Positions 42,065 to 51,886 are shown, numbered from the stretch's first letter. The stretch is 64,000 bases of DNA from Oceanobacillus piezotolerans (GCF_003665065.1 NZ_RCHR01000001.1:558001-622000); one strand, 5' to 3'. The notes: generated by a model from the letters alone, not told the origin. Made by a program: numbers and translations.

Positions 42065-42577
42065 CTATACTTTCACAACATACATTCCTACTAGCTTATC
42101 GTACACAGACTGTTTCTTTTTGGAGAAAACGGCTGATAAAATATAGACTAGTATTAGAACGTAAATGACACCACCAATTACAAAATAGATAAGAGGAACT
42201 TCTCCATCCCCGATATAGATAAGCCGATAAACAAGAAAGTGCGAGAGTTCCCAAGGCAAGAACTTAATGATGGTGCGATATGTTAACCTAATTATACTTG
42301 GTGATTCTCCATTTTTCTCAATCACTTTGATACCTGTTGTCTTTTTTCCAAAAGATTGTCCAATCCGATTGGAATCACTAATGATAAAATAAAGGGATAT
42401 AGGAAGTGTAACCATTAGAAATCCTGAAAGCTCGGCTAGAATAGGAGATTGTTTAAATAAATCTTGCAGCGAAGGAAAAAGAAAGATATTAATAATAAGA
42501 ACAATCATTAAATAAGCAAGGATAAGTAAGTAGTCAATCATGAATGCTTTGAAACGATTAATAAATGATGCGTACAT
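42065..42577 (-). CDS. RDD family membrane protein
   Basis: This 170-residue protein starts with the RDD-type signature FINRFKAFMIDYLLIL (Arg and Asp in the first helix), has helices at about 12-35, 48-66 and 125-150, and contains the conserved QSFGKKTTGIKVIEKNG loop. Function is unknown; some members are Na+/H+ antiporters. GAGGGATACCC lies before the ATG. It is not tied to its neighbours by spacing. Confidence 0.85.
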   Translation of the reverse strand: MYASFINRFKAFMIDYLLILAYLMIVLIINIFLFPSLQDLFKQSPILAELSGFLMVTLPISLYFIISDSNRIGQSFGKKTTGIKVIEKNGESPSIIRLTYRTIIKFLPWELSHFLVYRLIYIGDGEVPLIYFVIGGVIYVLILVYILSAVFSKKKQSVYDKLVGMYVVKV

Positions 42578-42648
42578 GGGTATCCCTCATTCTCTATGTT
42601 CTAATGAATCCAACCATAAAATCTAAGCGATAAATTCGTCTTGAAGGA

Positions 42649-43539
42649 TCAACTTTCTAAAAGAATATCTTTCAGGGTTTTCTCAAGAGTTGCATATTTA
42701 AATCTATAACCTTCCTTCTCCAATCGTTCTGGGATAACCCAACGGCTTTTTAATATCAGTTCGGTTTCTGTCCGGATGAGAGCGGCACCCATTTCTAACA
42801 TCCATTTAGGCAAAGGTAAGCCAAATGAGCGATTCATATTCAATCGTAGCAATCTCATTAATTCCTCATTCGCTAAAGGCTCTGGCGCAGAACAATTAAA
42901 CACGCCTTTTAAGTTATCCCTATCTTTAAGGAATTGTATAATTTGAAATAAGTCTTCTACATGAATCCAGCTAAACTTTTGTTTCCCTGAGCCTTGAATT
43001 CCACCAAGTCCAAACTTTACCAAATTCCGGTAAGGTCCCAACACTCCTCCGTTTTTCCCTAAAACAATTGCAATACGAAGCGTGATTTGCCTCGTTTTTG
43101 GTAAATCAAACCCGAAAAACACTTCCTCCCATTTCTTTGCTACATCTACAGAAAATCCTGTGCCAATGTCTCCCGTTTCTTCTGTCATTGGACGATCTTC
43201 CGCGTGCCGATAAATGGTGGCCGTACTCGAATTAATCCACAAACATGGCGGATTATCACATCCCTGGATAGCGCTGCCTAGTATATTAGTAGTAATAAGT
43301 CTTGATTCCATAATCTCTTTTTTATTGCTATCGGTATAACGGCAATTGACAGATCTGCCTGCGAGATTGATTACTATTTCAGCATTTTCTATTGCTTTTT
43401 TTATTCCAGGAGTATCATTCCATGATATGTATGAAGATTGTCTAGAAATAATGATTACTTCGTATCCTTGTTCGATAAATCTTTTTTTAAAATATTCTCC
43501 AATAAAGCCCGTGCCCCCCGCTAAAACAACTTTATTCAT
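42649..43539 (-). CDS. TIGR01777-family NAD(P)-dependent epimerase/dehydratase-like protein
   Basis: This 296-residue extended SDR has the N-terminal VVLAGGTGFIGEYFKKRF Rossmann motif, then INLAGRSVNCRYTDSNKKEI, the active-site region INSSTATIYRHAED, and the hallmark LRIAIVLGKNGGVL plus IQGSGKQKFSWIHVEDL. The DUF1731 C-terminal domain holds FGLPLPKWMLEMGA...VIPERLEKEGYRFKY. This matches YfhF-type proteins, whose substrate is unknown. GGAGGA sits 6 bases before ATG 43539; the longer frame to 43557 has no site. Confidence 0.9.
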   Translation of the reverse strand: MNKVVLAGGTGFIGEYFKKRFIEQGYEVIIISRQSSYISWNDTPGIKKAIENAEIVINLAGRSVNCRYTDSNKKEIMESRLITTNILGSAIQGCDNPPCLWINSSTATIYRHAEDRPMTEETGDIGTGFSVDVAKKWEEVFFGFDLPKTRQITLRIAIVLGKNGGVLGPYRNLVKFGLGGIQGSGKQKFSWIHVEDLFQIIQFLKDRDNLKGVFNCSAPEPLANEELMRLLRLNMNRSFGLPLPKWMLEMGAALIRTETELILKSRWVIPERLEKEGYRFKYATLEKTLKDILLES

Positions 43540-43741
43540 CGATATCCTCCAATCCATTATCTAATTAGCTTACAGGAATTCTGTTCCGAATTATTAATTC
43601 TATTTATAAGTGTGCTTAACGCTTGGCAACTAACTAATTTTCTAACTAATAAATCCTAATAATTTAATTTTATCCTACCATAATTTTTCTTTGCATAGCT
43701 AACAGTATCATAATTTTCAAAAATCATTTTTAAAATTTAAA

Positions 43742-43769
43742 GGACTACCGGCGTAAAACTCGGTAGTCC
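43742..43769 (-). terminator. Minus-strand terminator upstream of the TIGR01777 gene
   Basis: GGACTACCG pairs with CGGTAGTCC around a ten-base loop, followed on the minus strand by TTTAAATTTT. It lies 33 bases after the small minus-strand gene at 43803 and supports that gene being transcribed. Confidence 0.7.
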
Positions 43770-43802
43770 CTCTGTATTTTGAATAATGTACAGTCTAACT
43801 CA

Positions 43803-43991
43803 TTAGAATACACTATATTCATTGTTGGAAACTATCTCTAAACTTTGCATGGTTGGTCGGTCCTCAACTATGAATGTAATTCCTTCTGCTTGGCTTTGAC
43901 CAACAGTTGTAGCCATATAAATAATTATTAAGATGGTGGCAATTATAATGGTGGATATAAGGATTTTTGTTCTCCATCTCATTTTTCTCAT
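43803..43991 (-). CDS. Small membrane-anchored or secreted hypothetical protein
   Basis: This 62-residue protein has a basic start (MRKMRWRTK) and one hydrophobic helix (about 10-26), then a polar 35-residue tail (GQSQAEGITFIVEDRPTMQS). AGGAGCTGA lies about 10 bases upstream. I do not recognise a family. A terminator just downstream argues for a real transcript. It could be a signal-anchor peptide of regulatory type, but there is no direct evidence. Confidence 0.45.
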   Translation of the reverse strand: MRKMRWRTKILISTIIIATILIIIYMATTVGQSQAEGITFIVEDRPTMQSLEIVSNNEYSVF

Positions 43992-44194
43992 GAATGCATT
44001 CAGCTCCTATACAAGTTGTTTTCATTTATGATGTCTACTTTTTATATTCCCGACATTCATGTAATCTAACCATATTGTTTAGCAGATGAACATTGCATTG
44101 GATTAATTGTAAAAAGCTCGTAATGTTGTTATTTCTAACATGAACGAGGGTATACTATTTCATTTCAGCTCGGGCACAGAAAGATAAAACGAAT

Positions 44195-45526
44195 CTACTT
44201 CACCTTTCTCGCTATTTGCTGTATTGGATCCCAAACACCATTATATGGTGGTGCATAGGAAAGGTCTAAATCAAGCAGCTGGTATATCGTCATTTGATTG
44301 TATAGTGCAGTAGCCAATACATCGATTCGTTTATCTACACCTGCTTTACCAATAACTTGACCGCCAAGTAACTGCTTAGACTCTTTATGAAAAAGCAGCT
44401 TGATATGCAATCGTTCACCGCCTGGGTAATAGCTTGCATTGTGATCAGCTTCTCTGACTTGAATTTCATAGGAAAGCTTTAATTGCTTGGCCTCTTTTTC
44501 CGTGATCCCAGTCCTACCCAACGTTAAGTCAAAAAACTTCACGATGGAAGTTCCAACGATTCCCTTAAAGGCTTTAGGGTTGCCAGCCATATTTGCACCT
44601 GCAATTCTCCCCTGCTTGTTGGCGGTTGTACCCAGCGGGATATGGTCATCTAACTGCTTAATAATATGATAATGGGTCGCACAATCTCCTGCTGCATAAA
44701 CATTAGGAATGGACGTTTCCATATAAGCATTGACCTGGATAGCTCCTTTATTGTTGATATGGATTCCAGTATAATTTAAGAAGTTCGTATTTGGCTTCAC
44801 ACCAATTGCCAGCAGCACCAAATCTGTCTGATATGATCCTTTATCAGTAATGATGGTATCGACATGTGTATCTCCTGAAAAGCCTTCGACAGATTCACCT
44901 AGAATAACTTCTACTCCATGTTTCTGTGCTTCTTCATGAATCAAAGCCGCCATATCAGGATCAAAAATAGGGGCGAGCTGTTCACCGCGCTGAATCAGCC
45001 TGACATTTTTTCCAAGCATACGAAAGCTTTCTGCCATCTCCAGACCTATGTAACCTCCCCCAACTATGCTAACCTGATGGATGTCCTCCGTTAAATCCGA
45101 TATGATTTGCTCCGCATCTTGTAAGGTTTTTAGACTATGAATTCCTTTTAAATCCATGCCTTCCCAATTCGGAATAATTGCATCTGCTCCAGTAGCGATT
45201 AAAAGACGATCATACTTAATATGAAAAGTTTTATTTGTGTCTGTATGTACTCCTATTACGAGTTGTTTATCTATATCAATTTTTGTTACCTCTGTATATA
45301 TGTGTGCATGGATATTGTATTTATCTCTGAAAGTATCTACACTGCGTACAATCACGTCATCTATATGAGGTACAATACCACCAATTACATATGGAAGCCC
45401 GCATTGACCATAAGAATAATCTTCACCACGTTCTAGTACGATTACATTCGCAGACGAATCTGTTCGTATAATTTCCATTGCGGCACTCATTCCTGCTGCA
45501 ACTCCACCAATAATAACATAATCCAT
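44195..45526 (-). CDS. cdr: CoA-disulfide reductase
   Basis: This FAD/NAD(P)H-dependent enzyme reduces CoA disulfide to CoA-SH and supports thiol balance. The 443-residue protein has FAD motif YVIIGGVAAGMSAAMEI and the single active-site Cys in SYGQCGLPYVIGG (about residue 43). The NAD motif is VSIVGGGYIGLEMAESF, followed by GVKPNTNFL, NVYAAGDCATHYHI and a C-terminal dimerisation domain ending LSYAPPYNGVWDPIQQIA. The two conserved Tyr near the end are in YYPGG and LSYAPPYN. AAGGAG precedes ATG 45526; the GTG at 45535 is too close to that site. In low-GC organisms it can stand in for glutathione reductase. Confidence 0.92.
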   Translation of the reverse strand: MDYVIIGGVAAGMSAAMEIIRTDSSANVIVLERGEDYSYGQCGLPYVIGGIVPHIDDVIVRSVDTFRDKYNIHAHIYTEVTKIDIDKQLVIGVHTDTNKTFHIKYDRLLIATGADAIIPNWEGMDLKGIHSLKTLQDAEQIISDLTEDIHQVSIVGGGYIGLEMAESFRMLGKNVRLIQRGEQLAPIFDPDMAALIHEEAQKHGVEVILGESVEGFSGDTHVDTIITDKGSYQTDLVLLAIGVKPNTNFLNYTGIHINNKGAIQVNAYMETSIPNVYAAGDCATHYHIIKQLDDHIPLGTTANKQGRIAGANMAGNPKAFKGIVGTSIVKFFDLTLGRTGITEKEAKQLKLSYEIQVREADHNASYYPGGERLHIKLLFHKESKQLLGGQVIGKAGVDKRIDVLATALYNQMTIYQLLDLDLSYAPPYNGVWDPIQQIARKVK

Positions 45527-45867
45527 ATCTCTCACTCCTTCCTGAATACTATTCCCGTATTCTAAATATCTCTAACCTAGGAACTAGTGAAAGCTACAGT
45601 AGCATTACTTAAACTTTTATAACGCTGAATAGTTTGCCCAAAAATTTTAACAATTCCCTTTTTTTAAAGAAATAATCAAACTTAAACATTTAGCTTTTTG
45701 GCAACTGAACTTGTAGTAAACTAAGAGCTGACTCCGTTTATTAATTGCAGTCTATGAGCAACATCTCTAATTTATCTCTTTAAAGTAGAAGCTGTCTCTA
45801 TTTCTTCTTATAAAAAAAATCGTCCACATATAATTATGCAGACGATTTTATACTCATAAATATTCGA
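45527..45867. other. 341-bp intergenic stretch with a minus-strand terminator at its right end
   Basis: No gene was seen. AAAATCGTC (45816-45824) and GACGATTTT (45841-45849) form a 9-bp hairpin followed on the minus strand by TTTTTTTATAAG; it ends the HAD phosphatase transcript. The rest is probably the cdr promoter region. Confidence 0.6.
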
Positions 45868-46689
45868 TTATATAGATGCTACCTTATCTAACACAAACTT
45901 CTCAACAACTTTCGCTACTCCCTCATTCATATTAGTATCAGTTATATAATCAGCTTTACCCTTAATATCCTCGTTGGCATTCCCCATTGCAACACCTAGA
46001 CCAGCAAATTCAATCATAGTTAAATCATTATAGCTGTCACCGATAGCTATCACTTCTTCACGCTCGATGCCTAGGGATTGAATAAGCTGGTTCAAGCTTT
46101 CCCCTTTTGTAATTCCCTTTTCTGTAAACTCTAAGAAATATGGCTTAGATGTAAGAATCGTGTACTTATCACTTAATTCAGGTAAAAGCTTTGCTTCTAA
46201 AGCTCTTATTCGCTCTGGTTCCTCGACCATTAATACTTTTACGACAGGAACGGATACTGCTTCCTTATAGTCTTCCACTAGTTTAATTGGTAATCCAGTC
46301 AATGTTGACTCAATATCCGTGTATGGATTGGATTGATCCGTAATAATTTCATCACCTATATACGTATGAATATAAACATCTTCACGACGGCTAACGTCAT
46401 ATAAAGTTTGCACATCTTCAATTGAAAGTGTACTGCTGAACATTAAATCGTTTGTTTGGCAGTTAATAATTTGACCGCCATTAAAGGAAAGAATGTAACT
46501 TCCATATTCTGCTAAGGAAAGCTCTTTCGCAATGGGCTGCATTCCAAATGTGGGACGTCCAGATGCCAGAACAACTTTCACACCCATCTTCTGCGCGTCC
46601 ATCAATGCTTTCTTCGTTCGCTCCGAAATACTTCCATCCTCACGTAGTAATGTATCATCTAAATCTAATACAATCATTTTATATGTCAT
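45868..46689 (-). CDS. Cof-type HAD-IIB family phosphatase
   Basis: This 273-residue cytosolic phosphatase carries motif I MIVLDLDDTLLRED (nucleophile Asp), motif II VLASGRPTFGMQPI, the C2B cap in the middle, motif III KGESLNQLIQSLG (Lys) and motif IV VIAIGDSYNDLTMIEFAGLGVAMGNA, read in two parts (GDSYNDLTM and GLGVAMGNA). Members dephosphorylate sugar phosphates, flavin or pyridoxal phosphates; the substrate is unknown. AAAGGAA sits about 8 bases before ATG 46689. The frame continues upstream to 46815 without a plausible start signal. Confidence 0.92.
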   Translation of the reverse strand: MTYKMIVLDLDDTLLREDGSISERTKKALMDAQKMGVKVVLASGRPTFGMQPIAKELSLAEYGSYILSFNGGQIINCQTNDLMFSSTLSIEDVQTLYDVSRREDVYIHTYIGDEIITDQSNPYTDIESTLTGLPIKLVEDYKEAVSVPVVKVLMVEEPERIRALEAKLLPELSDKYTILTSKPYFLEFTEKGITKGESLNQLIQSLGIEREEVIAIGDSYNDLTMIEFAGLGVAMGNANEDIKGKADYITDTNMNEGVAKVVEKFVLDKVASI

Positions 46690-46915
46690 TTCTCTATTCC
46701 TTTCTATACTCACTCTCCATATCCTACTATAATTTGAAAGGGATTGAAATAGAAATGATTTTCTAGCATAGGATTCTAGAAAATACTGGGAAGATACATC
46801 CAGACGGCAATTCAATTTGTATAATTTTCTAATGTACTTTATAAAATATTGCTTATATCTATCATTTATACTTATAATAAATTACAAGCTTGAAAAATAG
46901 TGAAGAATAGAGAAG

Positions 46916-47701
46916 ATGAATATGATAGTAACAACATCAGGCAGATCGACAGGTCATTTAGTAACACGGGCTAAGAAAATAGCAGATAAATATGACTTGT
47001 TCTATAAGGAGAGAAACGGTGTATCCGTTGAGACGATGAAAATAATGTTTCAGGATGATATCGTTGTAGTCGGAAAAGACCGGTTATATATTTCCCCTCA
47101 AAACCAGAGTGAACCACTCTTTTTCCATCCAAGCTTAGCAATCATTCGAGCAAAAAGAATACTAAAAGGAGAGCACGATCCCTTTATTACTAGTTCTCAG
47201 CTTCGGAAAGGAAAGTCTGTCCTAGATTGTACATTAGGACTTGGCGCAGACAGCATCATTGCAAGCCTGATTGTCGGTACTTGTGGTTCCGTTACCGCTT
47301 TAGAGGGAAATCCTCTACTGTTTCTGTTAACAACAGAGGGACTAGCGACGTTTTTAAGCGGAAATAAAGAAATCGACCAAGCCATCAGAAGTGTCGAAAC
47401 AGTGCATACTGACTATTATTCTTATCTCAAGCAGGCTGATTCAGATTCCTTTGATATAGTTTACTTTGATCCAATGTTTCGCACAACCGTCCATACATCT
47501 ACTAGCATGCAGCAAATACGTGAACAAGCAATTAAATCGGATCTTACAACAGAAATCTTAAAAGAAGCCAAACGCGTTGCAAAAGAGCGTGTGATTTTAA
47601 AAGACCATTGGAAAAGTGAAAGGTTTAGAGAATTAGGTTTCAAACAGCTAAAGAGAAAAAATTCTGTGTTTCATTACGGAATTATTGAATTAGGGGATTG
47701 A
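46916..47701 (+). CDS. Class I SAM-dependent methyltransferase, YpiP-like
   Basis: This 261-residue protein has a small N-terminal domain and a Rossmann methyltransferase: motif I VLDCTLGLGADSIIASL, motif II VTALEGNPLL, a catalytic-looking VYFDPMF (motif IV, DPPF-type) and ERVILKDHWKSERF near the end. DPMF suggests an amino-methyltransferase acting on nucleic acid or protein. It resembles B. subtilis YpiP from memory. A weak AGAGAAG ribosome binding site lies before ATG 46916; the ATG at 46922 is possible. The terminator overlaps the end. Confidence 0.82.
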   Translation: MNMIVTTSGRSTGHLVTRAKKIADKYDLFYKERNGVSVETMKIMFQDDIVVVGKDRLYISPQNQSEPLFFHPSLAIIRAKRILKGEHDPFITSSQLRKGKSVLDCTLGLGADSIIASLIVGTCGSVTALEGNPLLFLLTTEGLATFLSGNKEIDQAIRSVETVHTDYYSYLKQADSDSFDIVYFDPMFRTTVHTSTSMQQIREQAIKSDLTTEILKEAKRVAKERVILKDHWKSERFRELGFKQLKRKNSVFHYGIIELGD

Positions 47702-47731
47702 CTGCGGCTTTATTAGAAGTAGTCAATCCCC
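47693..47731 (+). terminator. Terminator of the methyltransferase gene
   Basis: GGGGATTGACT pairs exactly with AGTCAATCCCC around a 17-base loop and is followed by CCTTCTTTTCC. The next gene is convergent. Confidence 0.75.
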
Positions 47732-47762
47732 CCTTCTTTTCCAGTAGAATACCACTATAAAT

Positions 47763-48800
47763 TTAAAAGCTTAGAGACTGATATATTTCTCCGATGATTC
47801 CTTTCAATTGATGTACACCTAGATCTGTATTTGTCATAATAACTAACCCACTCTCTAAATAAGGGTAAGCCACCAGCATACACTGAAAGCCTATTCCCCA
47901 GCCCAGTGAAGAAATCTCCATTTTTTCATCAGAACTATCCAGAAACACCCCTAGTCCAGACCATTCCTTATCGCCTTGTGGGGATATTATGTCTTTTGCC
48001 CTGTTTACAGATATTCCTATTTTACTTTCCCCTTTTAAGGCATTCATTAATTCAATAACTAACTTGGATAGATCTGAAGCGGTTGTCCATAGTCCAGAGG
48101 CTGCTGGGTAAGGGTATATCGGATATTTTCCTTCTACTAAATTACCATCTTTGTTATGGCCGCAAGAAAAGTATACTCGCTCCGATTCTGTAATCGCCGT
48201 TGTGTACGTGCTATTTTCCATTTCTAATGGTACGAATATAAGTTCCCTCACCACTTGGTTAAACGGCTTTTCTGTAACATCTTCTATCAGTTGCTGTATG
48301 ATACAGAAACCCGCATCTGAATAATAAAAATCACTCTCAGGTTCATATTTCACTTCAATAGGAGTTTGACAGTAAGGGGTTTTTCCTTCCAGAAGGTCAA
48401 TTATTGAAGGATATCCTATAACCGGATTAAGGTCAGTAAAACTATCTTTAGGGTCTATAATTCCTGATTGATGACTGAGCAGGTTTCGTAATGTAACTTT
48501 TTTATTTTTTGTTAGTTTGTTCTCGGGAACTTTCCATGATTTAAGCCTCTTATTTACATCCTCATCCAAATCAATGAGACCAAGTTCTGCAAATTTCAAA
48601 ACTAACATTGCTGTTAGAAACTTGCTAATCGAACAAGCACTGAATATAGAATGATTGTTCACTTTGGTATTTTGTCCTGCTTCTAATAATCCATAGTTTA
48701 ACTTATTGCTTATCTGACTCTTTTCAATCAATGCAACACTTAGACCAACTGCATTATAGTGTTCCATACGTTGTTTAATATTAATATTATTTAGTTTCAT
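47763..48800 (-). CDS. Beta-lactamase-family serine hydrolase (class C/PBP-like fold)
   Basis: This 345-residue protein has the serine nucleophile motif SISK in FSACSISKFLTAM, the second motif YSDAGF (YxN-type with Asp in place of Asn), and a C-terminal SLGWGIGF in place of HxG/KTG. TLRNLLSHQSGI and PASGLWTTASDL are typical of esterase or D-peptidase members. No signal peptide is present, so a cytosolic esterase or peptidase is likelier than true beta-lactamase activity. GGGGG sits 5 bases before ATG 48800; an ATG at 48821 is a poorer alternative. Confidence 0.85.
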   Translation of the reverse strand: MKLNNINIKQRMEHYNAVGLSVALIEKSQISNKLNYGLLEAGQNTKVNNHSIFSACSISKFLTAMLVLKFAELGLIDLDEDVNKRLKSWKVPENKLTKNKKVTLRNLLSHQSGIIDPKDSFTDLNPVIGYPSIIDLLEGKTPYCQTPIEVKYEPESDFYYSDAGFCIIQQLIEDVTEKPFNQVVRELIFVPLEMENSTYTTAITESERVYFSCGHNKDGNLVEGKYPIYPYPAASGLWTTASDLSKLVIELMNALKGESKIGISVNRAKDIISPQGDKEWSGLGVFLDSSDEKMEISSLGWGIGFQCMLVAYPYLESGLVIMTNTDLGVHQLKGIIGEIYQSLSF

Positions 48801-48968
48801 AATAGCCCCCATGTTTTTCATTTTGTAGGAAATGAAAGTACGTTCTATTTTTTAATTACCAAACTATCCCATGATTCTTTTCTTACTAGATATATTACCT
48901 ACTTTACAAAAACCTTTATCCCCCGAGTAGTTCGGGAAGTACATTTGGATAACCTAAGAGAAAGCATA

Positions 48969-49508
48969 TCAGTATATTTCTTTTCCCATTATCATTTGTA
49001 AGCTATGATTTGATAAAACAGGAGCGTTTGTTTTAATTAACTCCCATCCTTTTTTTCTATATAAGTTTATTGCTGGGAGATTATTAACATTAGTTGTTAA
49101 TACCGCAGTTCTATGATCGATCATCTCTAATAAAGTATCGTGTAATCTGCTTGCAATTCCAAGTCGCTTATAGGAAGGGCTTACTGCCAATTCTACAAAC
49201 TCAAAACTATTATTTAACCAAGTATGAATCTCTATTTCTGATAACTGATTAGCAATTTTTTCTCTATAAAACTGTTTTGGTATACTAGTGTAGCCATAAG
49301 AAAAACCTACTATATTTCCCAGAGTATTTATTGCTTTAAGTCCTTTAAACCCTTCATAGTCTGCGTGCTTATTAATATTTATAATGGCCTTTTCTTTATC
49401 TTCAAGCGAAAAGTTCTTGTTTAAAAATGCGATACAATATAGCTCTCCAATCTCTTCCAGGTCAGGATCATTACAGTAAAACGGAGTAATTTTTATATTC
49501 TCTTTCAT
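48969..49508 (-). CDS. GNAT family N-acetyltransferase
   Basis: This 179-residue protein has an acetyl-CoA site in VELAVSPSYKRLGIASRLHD (Q/RxxGxG/A-type loop RLGIAS), followed by AVLTTNVNNLPAINLYRKKGWEL, seen in parts (NNLPAINLYRKKGW). The substrate cannot be predicted. GGAGG lies before the ATG. It is followed in the minus-strand direction by the serine hydrolase gene after about 170 bases. Confidence 0.85.
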   Translation of the reverse strand: MKENIKITPFYCNDPDLEEIGELYCIAFLNKNFSLEDKEKAIININKHADYEGFKGLKAINTLGNIVGFSYGYTSIPKQFYREKIANQLSEIEIHTWLNNSFEFVELAVSPSYKRLGIASRLHDTLLEMIDHRTAVLTTNVNNLPAINLYRKKGWELIKTNAPVLSNHSLQMIMGKEIY

Positions 49509-49611
49509 CTTACTTCCTCCAGAACTCTACTTGTGCTATAAAATAAAATACCTTTAATCTTCTAATACTTTAGAATCCCAAATTAGTTTTTCATCTATAC
49601 GAAAAAGAATC

Positions 49612-50094
49612 TTATAAACTCTTACTTAATATTTCTCCTTGCAGACCGTCTAGTACACAAATCTTTTCAGATATAAAGCCCTGGTTAATTAATATTTTTC
49701 GGGAAGCTTTATTCTCTGGGTCAATTATGGCTTTAAGTATCTTAATATCTGAACGGTTTGCTATTTTAAGTAATTCACTGGCTATCTTTTTTCCATACCC
49801 CATTCTCCAATATTGCGGTAATATCATATATCCAATTTCAGCTTCATGTTTTTGATCTTTATTTAACGTTAAGTGACCAAGTCCAATAAATTCGGTGTTA
49901 TAACAATCAGAGACTTTATACGAGCCAAATTCATTATTCTCTCTATTACGTTTTAATACTTTTTGAAACTTGGATTGGGCTTCATCATAAGGAAGGGATC
50001 GCTCCGTAATTTGTGCCATAACTTTTTCACTGGATACTAGGCTATAGTAAGAATCAAAATCATGTTCCTGAAACTTCGATAATTTTATTTCCAT
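49612..50094 (-). CDS. GNAT acetyltransferase, RimJ/RimL-like
   Basis: This 160-residue protein begins MEIKLSKFQEHDFDSYYSL. It has IGLGHLTLNKDQKHEAEIGY then the acetyl-CoA loop WRMGYGKKIASELL and IIDPENKASRKILINQGF, the typical order of RimJ/RimL-type enzymes that acetylate protein N-termini or small amines. AGGAG sits 7-8 bases before ATG 50094; the upstream extension to 50133 is not supported. It is adjacent to, but separate from, the second GNAT gene. Confidence 0.85.
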   Translation of the reverse strand: MEIKLSKFQEHDFDSYYSLVSSEKVMAQITERSLPYDEAQSKFQKVLKRNRENNEFGSYKVSDCYNTEFIGLGHLTLNKDQKHEAEIGYMILPQYWRMGYGKKIASELLKIANRSDIKILKAIIDPENKASRKILINQGFISEKICVLDGLQGEILSKSL

Positions 50095-50323
50095 TCTGTT
50101 ACTCCTATCTTTGATCTGAAAATTCATTTTCAATTATCAAGTCTTTACACTTAACAAATTGATGCTTTTTAACTCTGAATCATTTACTTACCACATCTAC
50201 TCCTTATAATTTAGTAATGTTTCTAGTTGAAATAAAGGTTCCAATATTCAGATATAATAAAGTATGTCTTTACGTATTAATGCCATATTTCATTCTAACA
50301 TAAATGTTTCCGAATCTTAAAAA

Positions 50324-50353
50324 AACAAGCTCTCATAAAAGAAAGAGCTTGTT
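50324..50353 (-). terminator. Terminator of the DUF4317 gene
   Basis: AACAAGCTCT pairs with AGAGCTTGTT around a ten-base loop, followed on the minus strand by TTTTTAAGATTC. Confidence 0.82.
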
Positions 50354-50361
50354 GTCTATTT

Positions 50362-51552
50362 TTATTCTTCATTTTCTGAAGCTTGTTTAAATAGTGCTTC
50401 AGGAATCATCTCAAAGCCTTCTATCATGGTGTTCTCTTCTACTTCAATCATTAAACAAAGCTTCCCGTCTACATGTACTTGGCGAACATATCGTAAATCT
50501 TGTGGGCTTACGGATATGTCAGCAACTTTGGTTTTTATTTTTATTGATTTAGAGGTATATTTCGGTACAATACTTGTTGCTTTAAGCTCATATTTTTCAT
50601 CTTCAATCACTTTTTTAAAGGCTGATTCTACCTTCTCTGGCTCGATATCTTGAATGCCACTGCTCTTAAGTACTTGTTCGACATCTCTGTAATCTAATTT
50701 CGGTGCTTCTTCCTCTTCATTTTCTTCAACTACACGATGTATCTCCTCGTATACATTGGATAGCATCGAAGTATTGATTTGATCTCCTGCTACGTCCTTC
50801 ACAATTTCCTCAAAGACAATTTTATCATCTTCAGCAGTCATTGCTTCTTCAGCATCTAATACTTCTTCAATAAAATGATAATCTAATTCATACGCCTTTC
50901 CGGCTGAATATAAAACGCGATTAACGTTTGCAGCATTATTCGTGAAGCAAGGGAATAAAAACCCACCGATTGGCTGCTTCAGATTAATGACTGGATCAAC
51001 GACGAAATGATATTTAAATTCCTTTTCTACATAATCAAACAGCAGCTCTTTCTTTGGATCTTGTGTCTTGTTGATACTGCATAGAATAAGGGAATGAGAA
51101 TAAACTGTATCACGAATACTTTCTTCAGTCTCTTCATTGCTTGATTTGGTTGGCTTCAAATATTCGGCTCGAATAAAAGTAACTACAATATCCATCTCAT
51201 ATTGTTTATCCTTCAGCATCTTCTCAACGAGCTGCAGCATGTGTGCTTTCCACTCTTCTGTATCATTTGTCAAAATACCCTGATGAAGTATAAGCTGACT
51301 ACTATTCTCTACGTCACGCTGGAATTTCAGTTCAAATAACTTTTGATCCAACTGACCTGTTAGAACCTTTTTGAAGTTGGCCAAAAATAATTCCTGCTGT
51401 TCCTGCTCCAGCATTTCAAATGGGGTGCTTTGGTGATGGTAGATATCGCTCGATTCCTTCATAATGTAAACGTTAAAAATGTCACTGATTTTCAATAAAT
51501 CATTATTTAATTTAAATTGTTTTTTTATATCTGCTATATCTTTTTTATTCAA
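50362..51552 (-). CDS. DUF4317 family protein
   Basis: This is a 396-residue soluble acidic protein of unknown function. The N-terminus (NKKDIADIKKQFKLNNDLLK, then ISDIFNVYIMKE) is the strongly conserved start of the DUF4317 family found in Bacilli and Clostridia. The middle has HSLILCSINKTQDPKKELLF and IGGFLFPCFTNNAANVNRVL. The Glu-rich segment near 285-295 is a linker to a C-terminal domain with KTKVADISVSPQDLRYVRQV. Nothing suggests enzyme motifs. The start lies a few bases after AGGAGCG. Confidence 0.8.
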   Translation of the reverse strand: MNKKDIADIKKQFKLNNDLLKISDIFNVYIMKESSDIYHHQSTPFEMLEQEQQELFLANFKKVLTGQLDQKLFELKFQRDVENSSQLILHQGILTNDTEEWKAHMLQLVEKMLKDKQYEMDIVVTFIRAEYLKPTKSSNEETEESIRDTVYSHSLILCSINKTQDPKKELLFDYVEKEFKYHFVVDPVINLKQPIGGFLFPCFTNNAANVNRVLYSAGKAYELDYHFIEEVLDAEEAMTAEDDKIVFEEIVKDVAGDQINTSMLSNVYEEIHRVVEENEEEEAPKLDYRDVEQVLKSSGIQDIEPEKVESAFKKVIEDEKYELKATSIVPKYTSKSIKIKTKVADISVSPQDLRYVRQVHVDGKLCLMIEVEENTMIEGFEMIPEALFKQASENEE

Positions 51553-51886
51553 ATTTTATTCGCTCCTAATATGGTAATCGATTCTTTAGCAATAATAATT
51601 CATTTATCATTGGAACTTTGTGATAATTTAAATCATTGAGGCTGAACGTTTCATCGATTTCGTAAATACTCTTTGCCAGTCACCAAGCCTCATGTAGTGA
51701 TATAAAGGATTACTAGTTTACTAGATGGGATAGCTCATTCCTCCATTTTAACACATCATACGTGATAAAATAATACATAAGTAACTTGGCTGAGCTTCCA
51801 TTCTTTAGACACTGTTATGGTTTTCCTTACCTTTATCTCTTTATGGGCAAAAAAATACCAGCCTTATGCGACTGGCAATTGACTCA
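51553..51886. other. 334-bp intergenic stretch
   Basis: It is AT-rich and contains the presumed promoter of the DUF4317 gene (minus strand). I see no gene, hairpin with T run, or repeat that I can support. Confidence 0.4.
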
